Shown here in pieces: positions 36,157-47,354 of a stretch of 64,000 nucleotides of DNA. Below the pieces are notes generated by a model, which was not told where the DNA came from, did no database searches, and saw only the letters and a program-made list of their open reading frames with translations. Within the stretch, counting starts at the first letter, position 1. Every line of letters starts with the position of its first letter. The position numbers and the translations under genes are program-made. The stretch is from Grifola frondosa (lineage: Eukaryota > Basidiomycota > Agaricomycetes > Polyporales > Grifolaceae). The stretch spans positions 310,001 through 374,000 of the forward strand of contig LUGG01000029.1 in the NCBI GenBank assembly GCA_001683735.1, given 5' to 3'.

Positions 36157-37371
36157 CTATGTTGAATGGCGCCATACTTTGACTGTACCATCTGCACTAG
36201 CGGTGACTAGCTCATTCGCTTCCATCGGGTGGTGTTCCACCCAGGTAATCACTTTCTCATGCACTTTTGGTGGAGGGTTCGGCTGAAGCGGCGTAGCCTA
36301 CGCGCGAAGGAATGTGTGAATGTGGCTGCTACACAAGCACGAGATCGAGAACGCACGTCCAAAAGATCCCACGCCCAAACCATCCCCTTCTCATCTCCGC
36401 ATATGACGCTTGCTTCCGCATGGTCGAAGCATGACCGGCACCGATAGGAAGCATTAGTGTGACCCGTGAAGTCATTGAGCATCTTGCCCGTCGACATGTC
36501 CATTAGGCGCACGTGTGCGTCGAGCGTGGTAACAAGGTATGTCTGGCCGTCCTGCGAGGGCACAACTGCCGTCACGGGATCTGCAAGGACGTTCCTGGTA
36601 AGCTGAGACGAAAAGTAGTGCAAGTAAACACGTACGGCCGATGAAGTCGGAGCGTAGTTCGCCCATGCGAAGATCGTAGGTGCGAACGTAACCGTCTACA
36701 GATCCGGTGATTATGGACGAGCGTCCCACATATATTGTCTGCACGGCGTCGCGGGCCTCCTCAAGGGTTTGGATGGCCTGGCGATTCTGGGAGCTGTATT
36801 CGACGTCAGAGTAAACGCATATCCAATCCTAATTTGAGAAATCATCGCACCGAAGGTCCCATAATCTCACCGTAGAATCATAGGAGCCTCCATACAACTA
36901 AGCATCTCAGTTGCCACGCAAACAATAACAAGAAGGGACACGCACCACTCGCTAAAACGCTGGCGTCTTCATTGAATTCAACGGCGAATATCTTCCCCAT
37001 ATGCCCAGCAATCCTCCTGATCGTCTGTCCTGTTACGACGTCCCACAGGAACACAGACCGATCTCCTCCAGACGACGCGAACTTGCTATTATCATGGGAG
37101 CTGCAAGCCAGCATCAACACAGGTCAAACGCACACACGACGGACAGAACTCACACACTGATTGATAGGACTTCGTAACCGTGTGCAGAGTAGACTTTGAT
37201 CTCGGTGCCCAAGTCTGGGTTCCACAGGCGAACAGTGCGGTCCTGCCCTCCTGAAAGTATATATTTGGCGGTGCCCTTAGCGTATCGGACTACATGTACG
37301 GGTCCTTTGTGATTTTCGAGGGTAGCATGTAGCGTTCGAGCGAGAGTTACTGGGCCACGCGACGGCGCCAT
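36157..37371 (-). CDS. WD40 protein, WDR83/MORG1-like
   Basis: WDR83 (MORG1) is a WD40 scaffold linked to MAP-kinase assembly and to the spliceosome in animals. ATG 37371 begins MAPSRGPVTLARTLHATLEN. WD repeats follow: HKGPVHVVRYAKGTAKYILS with GGQDRTVRLWN, NSKFASSGGDRSVFLWD, HMGKIFAVEFNEDASVLAS with GSYDSTVRLWD, SSIITGSVDGYVRTYDLRMG, QTYLVTTLDAHVRLMD, EASVICGDEKGMVWAWDLLD and NELVTASADGTVKVW. This gives a seven-bladed propeller, as in the family. Short GT-AG introns separate the blades. One near 36293-36351 (GTGCGTTCT to GCGTAG) joins the sixth blade to a Pro-rich link (NPPPKVHEKVITW). The frame is clean and the stop is TAG 36157-36159. It is divergent from the DUF6533 gene, about 550 bases away. 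Confidence 0.8.
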
Positions 37372-37925
37372 CGTGGTCGACCAGAAGTTACAAGCGCTAA
37401 TTAATATTGAGTGCCGCCACATCCGGACTGCCTCCTCCATGGCACAACGTCCGCAGGGCCGCGCGTGCGCGTGAACCTTCACGTTAATTCGCTTGCTATG
37501 CATATTATTGTGATACGGCGAGGCATCCTGCATTCCTCTGTGGCACATCTGTCGATGCGTGGTTATTCGGTGCCGGCGAACGTGCAATTTGGACTCGTAC
37601 TCGCCACTGGTTTGTATCCGGCAGGCTACAAGCCTACCGGCGTGGATGATAAACAGCCTGTGCTTTGACTTCTTCCGACGTACCAGTCCAACTATTGGTT
37701 GATTATTTACCGCCGTCATCTCGCACCTGTCCCGTTCAACGGAAGATGTCGTGGACGGGCAGCGCCTCTACCTGTCGTCCATCATACTAATGTTCCGAAT
37801 AGCGCGTATGATGCATGTTGTAGTATCAAGAAATGCATCCCGGCGTTGCGAAGAACGGTGCAGATATAAGAGCAGAATCTCTTCAAGTCTGCCAAAGTAT
37901 TGAGTCCCACATCCTTCGGGGTACC
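37372..37925. promoter_or_regulatory. Divergent intergenic region (WD40 / DUF6533 genes)
   Basis: About 550 bases between two divergent start codons, so it holds both promoters. A TATA-like TATAAG lies near 37864, about 60 bases upstream of the plus-strand ATG. Nothing else is recognised. Confidence 0.35.
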
Positions 37926-39604
37926 ATGTCGTTCGCTACCAGCGCGGCAGAACTCCAGCTAGAGTGAGTGATGCTGACCGCAATCTTCCCTCATCTAACA
38001 TATCCTATCGTATAGCTTCATCACAATCTATTGTAGTTTATCGGCAGGCAGTCAGTGTTTCACCTACGGTCCCAAGTCATTTTTCCATTCCTGTTGGTTG
38101 CAGCTCTTCTAGCCTATGAGTACCTGATCACGTTTGATCGTGAATACCGACTCATATGGAAGCGTCGATTTTCGGCGGCCACCTTACTTTTTTTCCCCGC
38201 AAGGTACTCTCTGCTTCTCAACGTAATTCTCACCTTTCCAAATGTATTTCCACTATCAATAACGGTACAATTCTCGTCCCATTACTATAAACCATCTTTG
38301 CACACTGATAATTTTCAGGCCTGTTCTGCGTTGAGTTGGTTGAGGGCAGCTTCCCAGCTGCTCTTCAGTTTTCATGTGGTTGGTGAGTAGTCGTACAATA
38401 TTTTGGTTTCTGACTGGCCATTGATATCCTATGAAGCATTCTCAAGTCTCCGAGCATATGCCTTGTCTGGTCGTCAATGGCAGGTTGCTTCGGTGGTATT
38501 CATATTGTCACTGGTGTCTTTCGGCATTGAAGTGGTGAGCTCTGCCCTCGGCATTGACCTTGACGTGTAATTAAAGTGCGACACGTACTTTTAGTTTGAA
38601 GTTGTGCGGCAAGTAGCGGCTGTAACTCCACCTCCCATCAATTGTACATCAGTCTCTTTGGTCCGACCGGAGCTATGGAGCACGTCAGTGAAATTCATTG
38701 GAGTCACTGCAGCTTGTCGACTAAATCCGTGTGTCGTACAGATGTATGTGGTGCTATCGGTCTCGTATCGCTGGCGTGCTCTGCTCACGCGGTAATCCCA
38801 GTGATGTCTGTACGGCATGTGACAGCAATAACTGCGGAAATCCTTGTTCTTGCAGTGACCGTACACCAGGCGTACTGGCAAAGGCGAGCCTCTGCTGCGG
38901 AGGCCAACCTTGGCAGAACTCCATTGCACACTATGATCTTGAGGGATGGTCAGTTTCCCAGTCCTGCCTGCACATATGCACCAACTGATATAGCTCCATC
39001 AGGTACAATCTACTTCTTGTAGGTTAACAGTGGTTAACACAGGCCTAATCTCATGTGATAATGGTGCATTTGATAGAGCTTTGTTGGTAGTCAACATTGG
39101 AGAGTTTGTGTCGATATATGCAGGAGATGCCTACGTAGGAAAACTTGTCTCGAATCCCTATCCATCCTAACTCATGGGTATTCACGCACCGTCATCAGCA
39201 ACTTACAGCATATGTCGGCTTCTTCAATGATCCGTGAGTAACTGCTATTGATCACTTTCCATTTTGATTGCTATTGAGATCCGTTGTGGCACAGAATAAC
39301 AGCAATCACCATCTCACGATTCATGCTCAATCTCCGCGAGGTCGATGCATCAAAATATGACACCGAAGATCCCAGTCGCTCATCTTTTGTGCGCTCGATT
39401 CAGTTTGCGGCCTTCGTCGAACCCCTCGGTGCTTCTCTCGACCATGAATTCTCGTTCTCTGCCATTGACCTCGGTTCACTGGATGAGCAGGAAGCTGATG
39501 GAGAGAGCGGGTACGAGGGCGTGCTGGGCGATGACGAGGAAATGGCGTCAGGCCAGACAAGCATTCATGGACCTTCTGCTGGTCCATCTAGGATCAGGCA
39601 ATAA
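37926..39604 (+). CDS. DUF6533-family seven-helix membrane protein
   Basis: These multi-pass proteins are greatly expanded in Agaricomycetes and resemble receptors in topology; their ligands and roles are unknown. ATG 37926 (MSFATSAAELQLE) begins a gene of about eight small exons. The hallmark DUF6533 segment is LLAYEYLITFDREYRLIWKR. Further helices follow: YSLLLNVIL, SALSWLRAASQLLFSFHVV with SLRAYALSGRQWQ, VVFILSLVSFGIEV, HVTAITAEILVLAVTVHQAY, then NLGRTPLHTMILRDG, LLVVNIGEF, and ITAITISRFMLNLREVD. The soluble tail is acidic and ends at TAA 39602-39604. Exon borders are inferred from hydrophobic segments and GT-AG ends; some are uncertain. It is convergent with the F-box/WD gene. Confidence 0.75.
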
Positions 39605-40075
39605 ACTACTGCGATATTTTTGGTTTGTGGTATCTCGTCACTACCTCGTATGTGCTAATGCTAAACCGCAGAATATGTGCAGGATTTGGGGTTCGTCTGG
39701 CATCGGGTATCGTTCTTTGTTGTTTTCTTGGAATATCTTGGATTGTAGTTTATATAGATCTGCCGCGGATGTTATGTTCAAATACCATTACTGTGACTTA
39801 CATTTGCGGGAGAGTATCTTGCTAAATTGCTTGGGGATTCAAGGGACATGAGAATGTCCTTATGCTATACACAGACGTATGGGCTGCATTCCTCCAGCTG
39901 TGTTCTCGGTGACCTACACCATGATAGAATATACCAGACATACTGGAGTCTCGATATGACAGATGTTTAGGAACGCTATCAGAGCAATTCGAGGGAATAA
40001 TATGAATATACAACGTACACACACCCTGAAATATCTACTAATGTATAAATACAAACCGACGTTATGCTATTCACA
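39605..40075. other. Convergent intergenic region
   Basis: About 470 bases holding the 3' ends of two convergent genes. It is AT-rich near 39990-40060. No gene was recognised. Confidence 0.35.
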
Positions 40076-41849
40076 TTAGACATCAAACCTCCGAAGCTGT
40101 ACGCCTCTTGCATCCGCACTGACAATCCGCCGCTCATCAAACACCACCGTGCCCTTCGTCTTTCCCGACAACAGTGCATCCAAGCCCTCCATGCCTTCAC
40201 AGTCTTCGCCCGCACCCACCGCCACCTCCGCCCCAGTCCCACCTTCGAGGTCCCACACCCACATGCTCCCGTTCACGCCCAAACTCACGCAACGACCGTC
40301 CGCCAATGCAAGAGCGGAAACCGGACAATTTGCCCGTGTAGCGTCCGCACAAATGTCAGCTTCGGGACCGAAGTCGCAGAGGACGAAGCGGGGAGGTACA
40401 ATCGGTACAGTTGGAGCGCACTAGCGGAGTGCAAACTCGACGACATGTACGGGGACGGCGAGCAAGAAGACGGTGACGAAGGCGAGCAAGATGTCTCTGA
40501 GGCGTCCAGATCCGAAACGAGCTTTTCCCGGGTGCGAGGATGACCCACTTCCCGTCCGTCTGCGTATCCGCGACGCGCGAGACTTTGCGTGCCCACTGTT
40601 CGCGCATCGCGCGGAGCTTCTGCTCGTCTACCCAGCCTTGCGGCACGTCCACCGCACGTGCTGTTCGTGTTGCGGACACTTCCATGCGCGAGTTTTCCCC
40701 ATTCGAAATAATGAGCTCTGTCACACCAACGCTCCAGTGCGCGGGAAAGACTGGGATCGCATACGCGAGAACGAGTTTGTATGTCGAGGGGGAAGGTGGG
40801 AGAGCACTAGTGAACTCGGCGGGTACGACGTGAATGACGTCAGAGTCTGGGTATGCGCGACCGTGTTGGAAGAGAGGTCGTAAAGCGAAAGGTGGAAGGA
40901 CTGGGAAAGCGTGACGAGGAGTGGATGGTGATAGACTGCTTGGATGATGGGCGACGTGCGAGCGGTTTTGGACGAGGGGACGTAGGTGAGTAGGCGAGAG
41001 GACGATGAAGGCGTGTGGTGATTAATGCTAAACAAGCAAAATTCTCCAGTGGAGAGGAAACATATAACACGGCTGTGCTGACCGCAAGAGGGGGGCGATT
41101 GGTCGAGCGCAAGGGCGGTAATCTGTGTCGTGACCCCGAGTCTGCTGGAGGGACACTTGAGCACATGAGTCGTGTGTCTTGGCGATATGAGCGATATGGA
41201 AGGGAAAGAAGACGGAAGAGAAGACGCAATGATTGTGATGTCGCCGGCGAGTACGACGAACGTCTGGTCTTCCACGACCTTGCTCTGGGATGATATCGCG
41301 GAAGATGCACGTTCGACACCGGTATCAAAGTGCTCCACCGAGCAGCGGCCTAAAAGGTTATTGTCAGTAATACAACCCATTCATAGGCTGAAAATCTTGC
41401 CTGTCCGCCAATTCGAGCTTATCCGGAACATCCACTTCCAATCTTTCACCTCCTCAGCTTTCACCCTTCCAGGCAGGGGCTTGACCTCCCGCCCGTCTCC
41501 CCTCCCTATAAACCCCCGCACTCCGCGGAGCCGTGCCCGCCCATACTCTGCAAGATACAGGGACTTCCACAGCTATGCACAGTTCAACGACCCGCCATTC
41601 AGGAGGCTACTAAGCAGTAATATGTACCTGATTGTCGAGGGCAAGCCGCGCCCAGTTTTTGTTCGTGCATTGTATAGCACAGAGGTCTGTCCAGGATAAG
41701 TAGGAGAAGATAACGAGGATGATCTCGTCGTAGAGTACGGTATCGAAGCTCGAGCGTGGGGCCGTCGGGGGGTGAGACTCGAGCATGGACCGGGTGTGCA
41801 ACCGCTTCGAGGGGGGGAGGGGAGCTGGTGAGAGTGTGTGTTTAGACAT
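40076..41849 (-). CDS. F-box protein with WD40-like C-terminus, three probable frame errors
   Basis: Predicted substrate receptor of an SCF ubiquitin ligase. ATG 41849 gives a short Pro-rich start, then an F-box (SFDTVLYDEIILVIFSYLSW, TDLCAIQCTNKNWARLAL). An intron with ends GTACAT/CATAG follows, then LWKSLYLAEYGRARLRG and DWKWMFRISSNWRTG. The next intron (41400-41350) has a GC donor (GCAAG) and TTTTAG acceptor. The rest has beta-propeller-like segments: QTFVVLAGDITIIASS, QHSRVICFLSTGEFCLFS, then LVLAYAIPVFPAHWSVGVTE, DVPQGWVDEQKLRAMREQW, TQTDGKWVILAP, SALQLYRLYLPASS, VPKLTFVRTLHGQI, VSALALADGRCVSLG and VNGSMWVWDLEGG. Frame changes at 40788-40792 (G run), 40530-40532 (G run) and about 40326 each need one restored base in a run. 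The order stays that of a normal gene, so sequence error is favoured. Confidence 0.7.
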
Positions 41850-42100
41850 CCTTCACGAAGTAAGTTACTCGCATTCAATTTGCTAGGATGTCTTGAAGAT
41901 TCGGGAGATGTCAGTGTTTCTGGGAAAGGATGAGATTGCGTGGAGATTTGTCAGTAGCTTCCGCGGGCGATAAGATAAACAGATCAGTAGATTAGATTAG
42001 ATAAATCCTTGTTCTAAGACGACGACATTCATCCACTTCCTATTTATAATGGCTCGAATATCCACCCCAACAGAATTCACACACCTCTGCACTCGCAGCC
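41850..42100. promoter_or_regulatory. Divergent intergenic region (F-box / aldo-keto reductase)
   Basis: About 250 bases between divergent starts. It is AT-rich near 41985-42005 with a repeated TAGATTAGAT-type word. Both promoters must lie here. Confidence 0.35.
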
Positions 42101-43428
42101 ATGTCGACGTTATCACTGAAGTCCACAATTCGTATGTCGTCCGGTATGCCTTTCCTAACAGATGCAAAGTCCAAGTTTGGAGTCGTAGACTGACTGCGTC
42201 GGATCGGAGCAGGGTATGATGTGCCCGTCCTGGGCCTGGGAGTGTACCAAAATGAAGATTGTATACCTGCATGTATCGCGGCGCTGAAGCACGGATACAG
42301 GTGTGTCTGCCTCTGTTGCATTCGACAGCGCCACATCGACGTTGAGGGATGCACTCTGCTTCTGAAGGCACATCGACACTGCCCGGATGTACCTCAACGA
42401 GGCGCAGGTCGGGCAGGCAGTGAAGGAAAGCGGCATTCCACGCGAAGAGATTTTTGTTAGTACGTATCCGCTCTCTCGCCTTTGTACATGGACCCGAAAC
42501 TCCGACTGACGGGCCTGATCAACGCAAGCATCGAAGATATACCATCCAGAGCACGGGTACGAGAGCACGCTTGCGGCCGTACAGGACTCCCTGGATAAAT
42601 TCGGATTCGGTGAGCACTTCTCTGTCCCGCCGCAAAATGCTCACTCGTAATCGAGACTATGCCATCTGCAGACTACCTCGACCTCTACCTCATCCACAGC
42701 CCGCTCTCTGGTAAGGAAAAGCGCCTCGAGACTTGGCGTGCGCTCGTCGATGCGAAGAAAGCGGGGAAGATTAGGACCATCGGAGTGTCGAACTAGTCAG
42801 TTATTTCCGATCCGCCTCCGTCTCGTCCTGATTCGTATCATAGTTCGCCGAGACACATAGAAGAGATTAGGGAGGCAGGATATGAGATGCCGGCCGTGAA
42901 CCAAGTGGAGGTGCGCGCGAGCCTCGTTCCGTAGCTCGAGATGGCGCTCATAGATTCCAACGAATGCATCAGCTCCATCCATTCTGTCAGCAAAAGCCGA
43001 TCGTCGAGTACTGCAAGAGGAACGGGATCATCGTGCAGGCATACACGCCGCTTGTGCGCGGGAAGCTCGATAACCCCGTCCTCCTTGAGATTGCCGAAAC
43101 AGTTCGCTCTTCTCCCTTTCTATTTTGCACACTGCTCAAACCAACGCATACATAACGCAGTACAAGAAGACCCCGGCACAGGTGGCCATCCGCTGGTCTC
43201 TGCAGCACGGGTAAGTCGCTTCGTGCCAAAGGTCAGGAGGATTATCGGAACTGACTTGCTCTGTGCCGCAGCCTTATCCCCCTTCCAAAGTCAGCGCAGC
43301 CTGCGCGAGTCGTCTCCAATGCGGAGGTATTCGACTTCGCGATCGACGCAGTGGACATGGCGAAGCTGGATGCGCTGGATCAAGGCGAAACTGGAGCGGT
43401 CACCTGGAACCCCATTGACGCAGAGTGA
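42101..43428 (+). CDS. Aldo-keto reductase
   Basis: NADPH-dependent aldehyde/ketone reductase of the AKR superfamily, cytosolic. ATG 42101 starts [11 protein letters not shown]; an intron from about 42146 (GTATGCC) to GAGCAG joins SSG to [15 protein letters not shown]. The catalytic tetrad is visible after splicing: Asp in RHID, Tyr in [14 protein letters not shown], Lys in [11 protein letters not shown] and His in [10 protein letters not shown]. Later motifs are [69 protein letters not shown] with PKSAQP, and the end WNPIDAE at TGA 43426-43428. An intron near 42908-42970 removes an apparent stop in the NQVE-LHPF motif. About seven introns; the frame is clean once spliced. Which aldehydes it uses cannot be told. 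Confidence 0.88.
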
Positions 43429-44797
43429 CCGAGCACCCCGCATGATTATGGAAGGAATAGGAAATATGTTGCGTGAAATACTTATTCTGCGTAGCTTGGC
43501 CCTCTCGAAATGGTGTGCAACGTCTGATAGATTTTTGAAATACAAATTGCCTAGCCTATGGCGTCATGCGCATATTAAGCTTCGGAACTGCCGGAACCAA
43601 TATCGGAAAAATTGACAGGTCGCCATGTGCATATTGGCTATGACGATACGATTCTCCTCAATCTCCGAGGATAAGGTTACCCACTGGTGGCCCACCGTTC
43701 AAAGGGCTGACCTTCCGCAACAGGAGATTTCAGGTTTGGAGGGGAGTCCTTGCACATGCACGAAGATACGTATGGGTTACATACAGATGGGCCCGACCCA
43801 GCCCGCATCTTTACGACGGCCGGTCCGAGCGCTAGCCTCGTGTTCTGGTGCGCGGAATGTCTCAGATGGAGCAGTGCGCTGAGAACTGCTAAAAAAGGAG
43901 AATTTTGCTCCTCAGTCGCAGTGGGCGGTTGTTGTCATGTATTTGGAAAAGACAATCCAAGCTGAAAGAGGGTAATCCATACGCGCCATCGATGCGGCGA
44001 GCGCAATATAGCTGTAATTGTCGTGCCTGGTCTTCCGCATGCACCCAGCTTCACTCCCCCCCTGCAGCAGTACTTGGAGAGAGACCTGCACAGAGGAAAG
44101 CGCAAAGAGACGCATGTGTGGACTGTGCCGCCACTGGCCTCAAGCAGCACACGAGCGGGAGGCGAGGCGCATGCACGATCGACACGGCAACTCAAGCGAA
44201 TCGGGTTGATAAGATTAGATCAGCCACAGAGATTCCAGATGCGGGTGGCGCAGTCCGTTACTCTCTGTCACAACGCAGCTTGCATTCCGAGCCTTTGTGG
44301 GGCAAATAATCACCACATAAAGGACCTTTACAACGCGCAAGAATGTCTTTTGTGAGAAATAACAAAGAATCATTGGAGAGAGGGATAAAGACACAAAGAG
44401 ATCGGTATCGAAGTGAAATTCGCACGGGCTTGATATGGACGGATCGGGTGGCGATTGGGCGTCTGGGTGGGTGGCGGCTACTGGCAGTCAGCCATTGCTT
44501 TGACCGTTATGTGACAAGTCCCTGCAATCCTATAAGTTCCCCGCCCCGCCCTCCCATCTTCTTCCACATCCCCCACCATCTCCGTCCATCGCGTCCCCGC
44601 TTCTTCTCAGCGCTCCGCCCAACACACCGCGCCCTCCGTATCATCTACTCACCACCCACCTTCACATTACCCTTCCCTACTCTCAATCGGGCCACCTCAG
44701 GCGGACGCCACCCATTTCCTCGCAATCATTCGAGTCCACAGACTCGAGAACCTCCTTTTACACCACCTCCCACTAACCCGTAGTCACCACCGCAGAC
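43429..44797. other. Intergenic, no gene recognised
   Basis: About 1.4 kb. The last 270 bases (44530-44797) are strongly pyrimidine-rich with CCACC/TCCC blocks, consistent with the promoter and 5' untranslated region of the gene at 44798. A Pro-rich frame there (44343-44783) is a product of that composition. No RNA gene or repeat was seen. Confidence 0.4.
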
Positions 44798-46493
44798 ATG
44801 TCTTCCGCATGGTGGAACGACGAGACCGACGTCGAGGTTGACGTCTCTTACACATACTCTGGCGAGACATACGACTCGCACATATCACAGCACAGTCTGT
44901 GCTTCCCCACCTCCTCGGCTCGCGATGAGCTCAACACCTGCCCTCTTCCCACCACTTCCGCCACACGCACTGCGCCCACCATAGTCCACGCCAGCCCTCC
45001 TGCTCCTCCGGAACCCGTCTCGGACCCTTCGCAGCGTCGAAAAGACCTGCCATACATCTTTCGTGATGGTGCCGTCGCAGACGACCATCCATTCGTCACC
45101 GAATACTTACGGGCCCTCCCTCCCTTGATACGCTACTCGCCCTTCGTCGCGTCTACCTCCGCCACACCCCAAGCCCTGACCCGCTGGCACGTAATGAACG
45201 GCGGGATGGCAGAACCTTCACAGGTTGCAGGGTTGCTTGGCCTTCAGGTCAAGCTGCATGAGCTCGAGGCTGAGGCCGTCTTTTCGCTCGCCGCCCTGAA
45301 GGTGGTGTCCGAGCCCAAGCATGAGGCGCACTTCGCATTCTGGGGGCGAAATGTCATGAAAAGGACTGCGGAGGTCATAAACCGCATCTACTGTATGTTG
45401 TCTTACTCTTGCTTATCACCTACTTCTGTCGACTGACCTTTCCTTGGGTGTGTTTACAGTCCGCCGCAATCCGACGCTGATCCGCAGCGACCAGTGCTGG
45501 TTAGGCACCTCGGAAACCCTGCCGATCATTATGAGCAACCAGGATGTGTTCGTGCCAAAGACATCGGGTACAGACAGGAACCTTCGCAATCGCAAGCCTC
45601 CACAGGCCGCGAAACCCTCTGTCGGTGCGGCGGGAACGAAGCGCGCGAGGACTGAGCCGGAAGGCGGCGAGGCGGAGCAAAGGGCGGTACCCAAACGCAC
45701 GCGAGTCTCGGCGAGGGAAGCTGCAGCGTCCACGCCAGTGCTGCAGACTCGAAGCCGCGCGCGGGCTGAAAAGGAGAAGAGCGCAGCCGTTACCTCATCC
45801 ATATCCCCTACACCCGCTCCTGTTCCTACTCCCGCCCCCATTGCCTCCTCCTCCACGACCTCGCCCCCCATCCAGCCCGCAATTATCACAAGGGAGGCGA
45901 AGCTCGAGGAGATGTCTGCGCTGCCGTCGTCGGCCACAGCCTCGACGCCTACGCTGGAGGTCGACATCGACGTCGAGATGGACGCGCCCCCGCCGGCTCG
46001 GCCACCTCCTTCCGCCATCGCGATGCTCCCACCACCCGTGCCAACGCGTCGTTCGACGCGTCAAGCAAATCGTGCGGCCGCCGCCACTCCAGCGCCAGCG
46101 GCCGCCTCCGACGCGCGGCGCTCGCGCTCCACCTCCGCTACCAAGTCGGGGCGCGCGTCGGTCGAGACTTCGGGCTCGTCGACGGCAGTGAGCGAGATTG
46201 GCACATCAGAAGACGGGACGGTTGTCGCGGAGGCTGTGCCGAAGTCGAAGAAGCGCAAGGCGCGCGACGACGACGAGCAGGAGGAGAAGCCGGAGCCTCA
46301 GCCTGCGCGCAAGCAGCGTGCACGGGCCCCAGCGAGGAAGAGGGCGAAGACCGTAGCTGCTACGGAGCCCGAGCCCGTCGTCGAGGAGCCCCAGCCTGAG
46401 CCTGAGCTGGAAAAGCCTGCGCCGAAAGCAAAGGCGAATACGAAGAGCGCACCTGCAAAGAAGTCGGGCTCGCGCAAGACAAGGAAACGGTAG
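44798..46493 (+). CDS. Unknown, largely disordered nuclear-type protein
   Basis: I do not recognise the family. ATG 44798 (MSSAWWNDETDVEVDVSY) starts an exon to about 45393; an intron with GTATGT and TTTACAG ends (about 45394-45459) joins INRIY to FRRNPTLIRSD. The first 220 residues look folded (PSQVAGLLGLQVKLHELEAE, HEAHFAFWGRNVMKRTAEVI). The remaining 340 or so are low-complexity: Pro/Ala/Ser-rich with acidic blocks and basic clusters like nuclear localisation signals (VPKSKKRKARDDD, PARKRAKT, KKSGSRKTRKR at the C-terminus). It ends at TAG 46491-46493. The composition suggests a nuclear or chromatin-associated protein; this is inference. The gene is GC-rich throughout its second exon. Confidence 0.7.
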
Positions 46494-47354
46494 GCGCGCT
46501 ATCGCGTCCTGCCCTGTATTAGATGTAGACGACGGAGAGGATGTAACGTATTGTATCTGTCATTGGTATCGGATGTACTTGTACCTCGTGGATTTCATGT
46601 TGTGGTTGTACCTCGGATGTATCCCCCGTAGTTAGTCTCACAGCGTAGTACTAAAGTCTAATGGCTACGGTGTTTTGCTCGCGGTATTCGTAAAGAATGA
46701 ACAACCCCGGACGACTTGCTCGGGCGCGACCAGACGCGTTGCGCGTTGTCACATCACGTGCTTGAATGCTATCTTGTGACCCGACGCGTTCTAAAACCGG
46801 CTTCAAACCCGTTTTACATCAACGGTCGTTGTCGGAGAGAGGACTAGAGACGAGGATGGAGGATAGATGATGCAGAGGGACGATGATGAATCTCCGTTCG
46901 TGAGTTCTATACTCTATACGCATTGGTCTACATCCAAATTACTTTGCTACAGTCGATGGTCTTTGTGATCTGGATTCGAACCACCGCGGCTCTCGATTCA
47001 ATATTCAATGCTTGTTATATACGATATACGATATGTCGCGCATCCATGCTTCAACGTCCAACGTTCAGCCTTGAAGCCTAACGCTCAAGCTTCAAAATCT
47101 TAAGCTTAAGCGCTTAGGCTCACAGTATCCTGTCGGAGGTGTCAGGCCATGTCGAACTCACGCTACGCAGTCGATAGACATGAGTCAGTAATGTCGCAAC
47201 CAAAGGCGGTGCAACTGGTCACATATATCACCTCGCGCTACTGCGATGTCTTACTCCACACCATACACTTCGTAGAAACCAGGGGACTGTCTTACCCAGT
47301 ACGTCCATCTCAATCTTATCAGTAATTCGATTTAAAACTTCTATTACAGAACAG
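46494..47354. other. Intergenic, with two MCB-like motifs
   Basis: About 860 bases. It contains the 3' end of the disordered-protein gene and the promoter of the F-box gene. Two ACGCGT words occur 50 bases apart (see separate entry). A short ATG-started exon-like frame (46867-46899) followed by a GTGAGT donor is present but leads to no recognisable protein. Imperfect repeats of CAAGCTT/CTTAAG type lie near 47080-47125. Confidence 0.35.
46734..46789. promoter_or_regulatory. Pair of ACGCGT (MCB-type) motifs
   Basis: The hexamer ACGCGT occurs at 46734-46739 and again at 46784-46789. In ascomycete yeasts this is the MluI cell-cycle box bound by MBF at G1/S genes. Its role here is unproven, and the window is GC-rich enough for chance occurrence. 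A CACGTG-like word (TCACGTGC) lies between them near 46755. Confidence 0.25.

Noticed and set aside
40300..40800. Programmed frameshifting in the F-box/WD gene
   Set aside because: Three separate shifts, all repaired by one base in a run and without slippery-site or downstream-structure evidence, are better explained as sequence errors.
41172..41699. 175-codon plus-strand frame
   Set aside because: Antisense to the F-box/WD gene, whose minus-strand motifs are clear.
42900..42975. Stop codon in the aldo-keto reductase near GTTCCGTAG
   Set aside because: It lies in an intron (GTGCGCGCG to GCATCAG); splicing gives NQVELHPFCQQ, as expected.
46960..47000. GGTTCGAATCC-like T-loop on the minus strand, possible tRNA
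   Set aside because: The T stem pairs at only three of five positions, no A box was found at the right distance, and no matching acceptor stem is visible.
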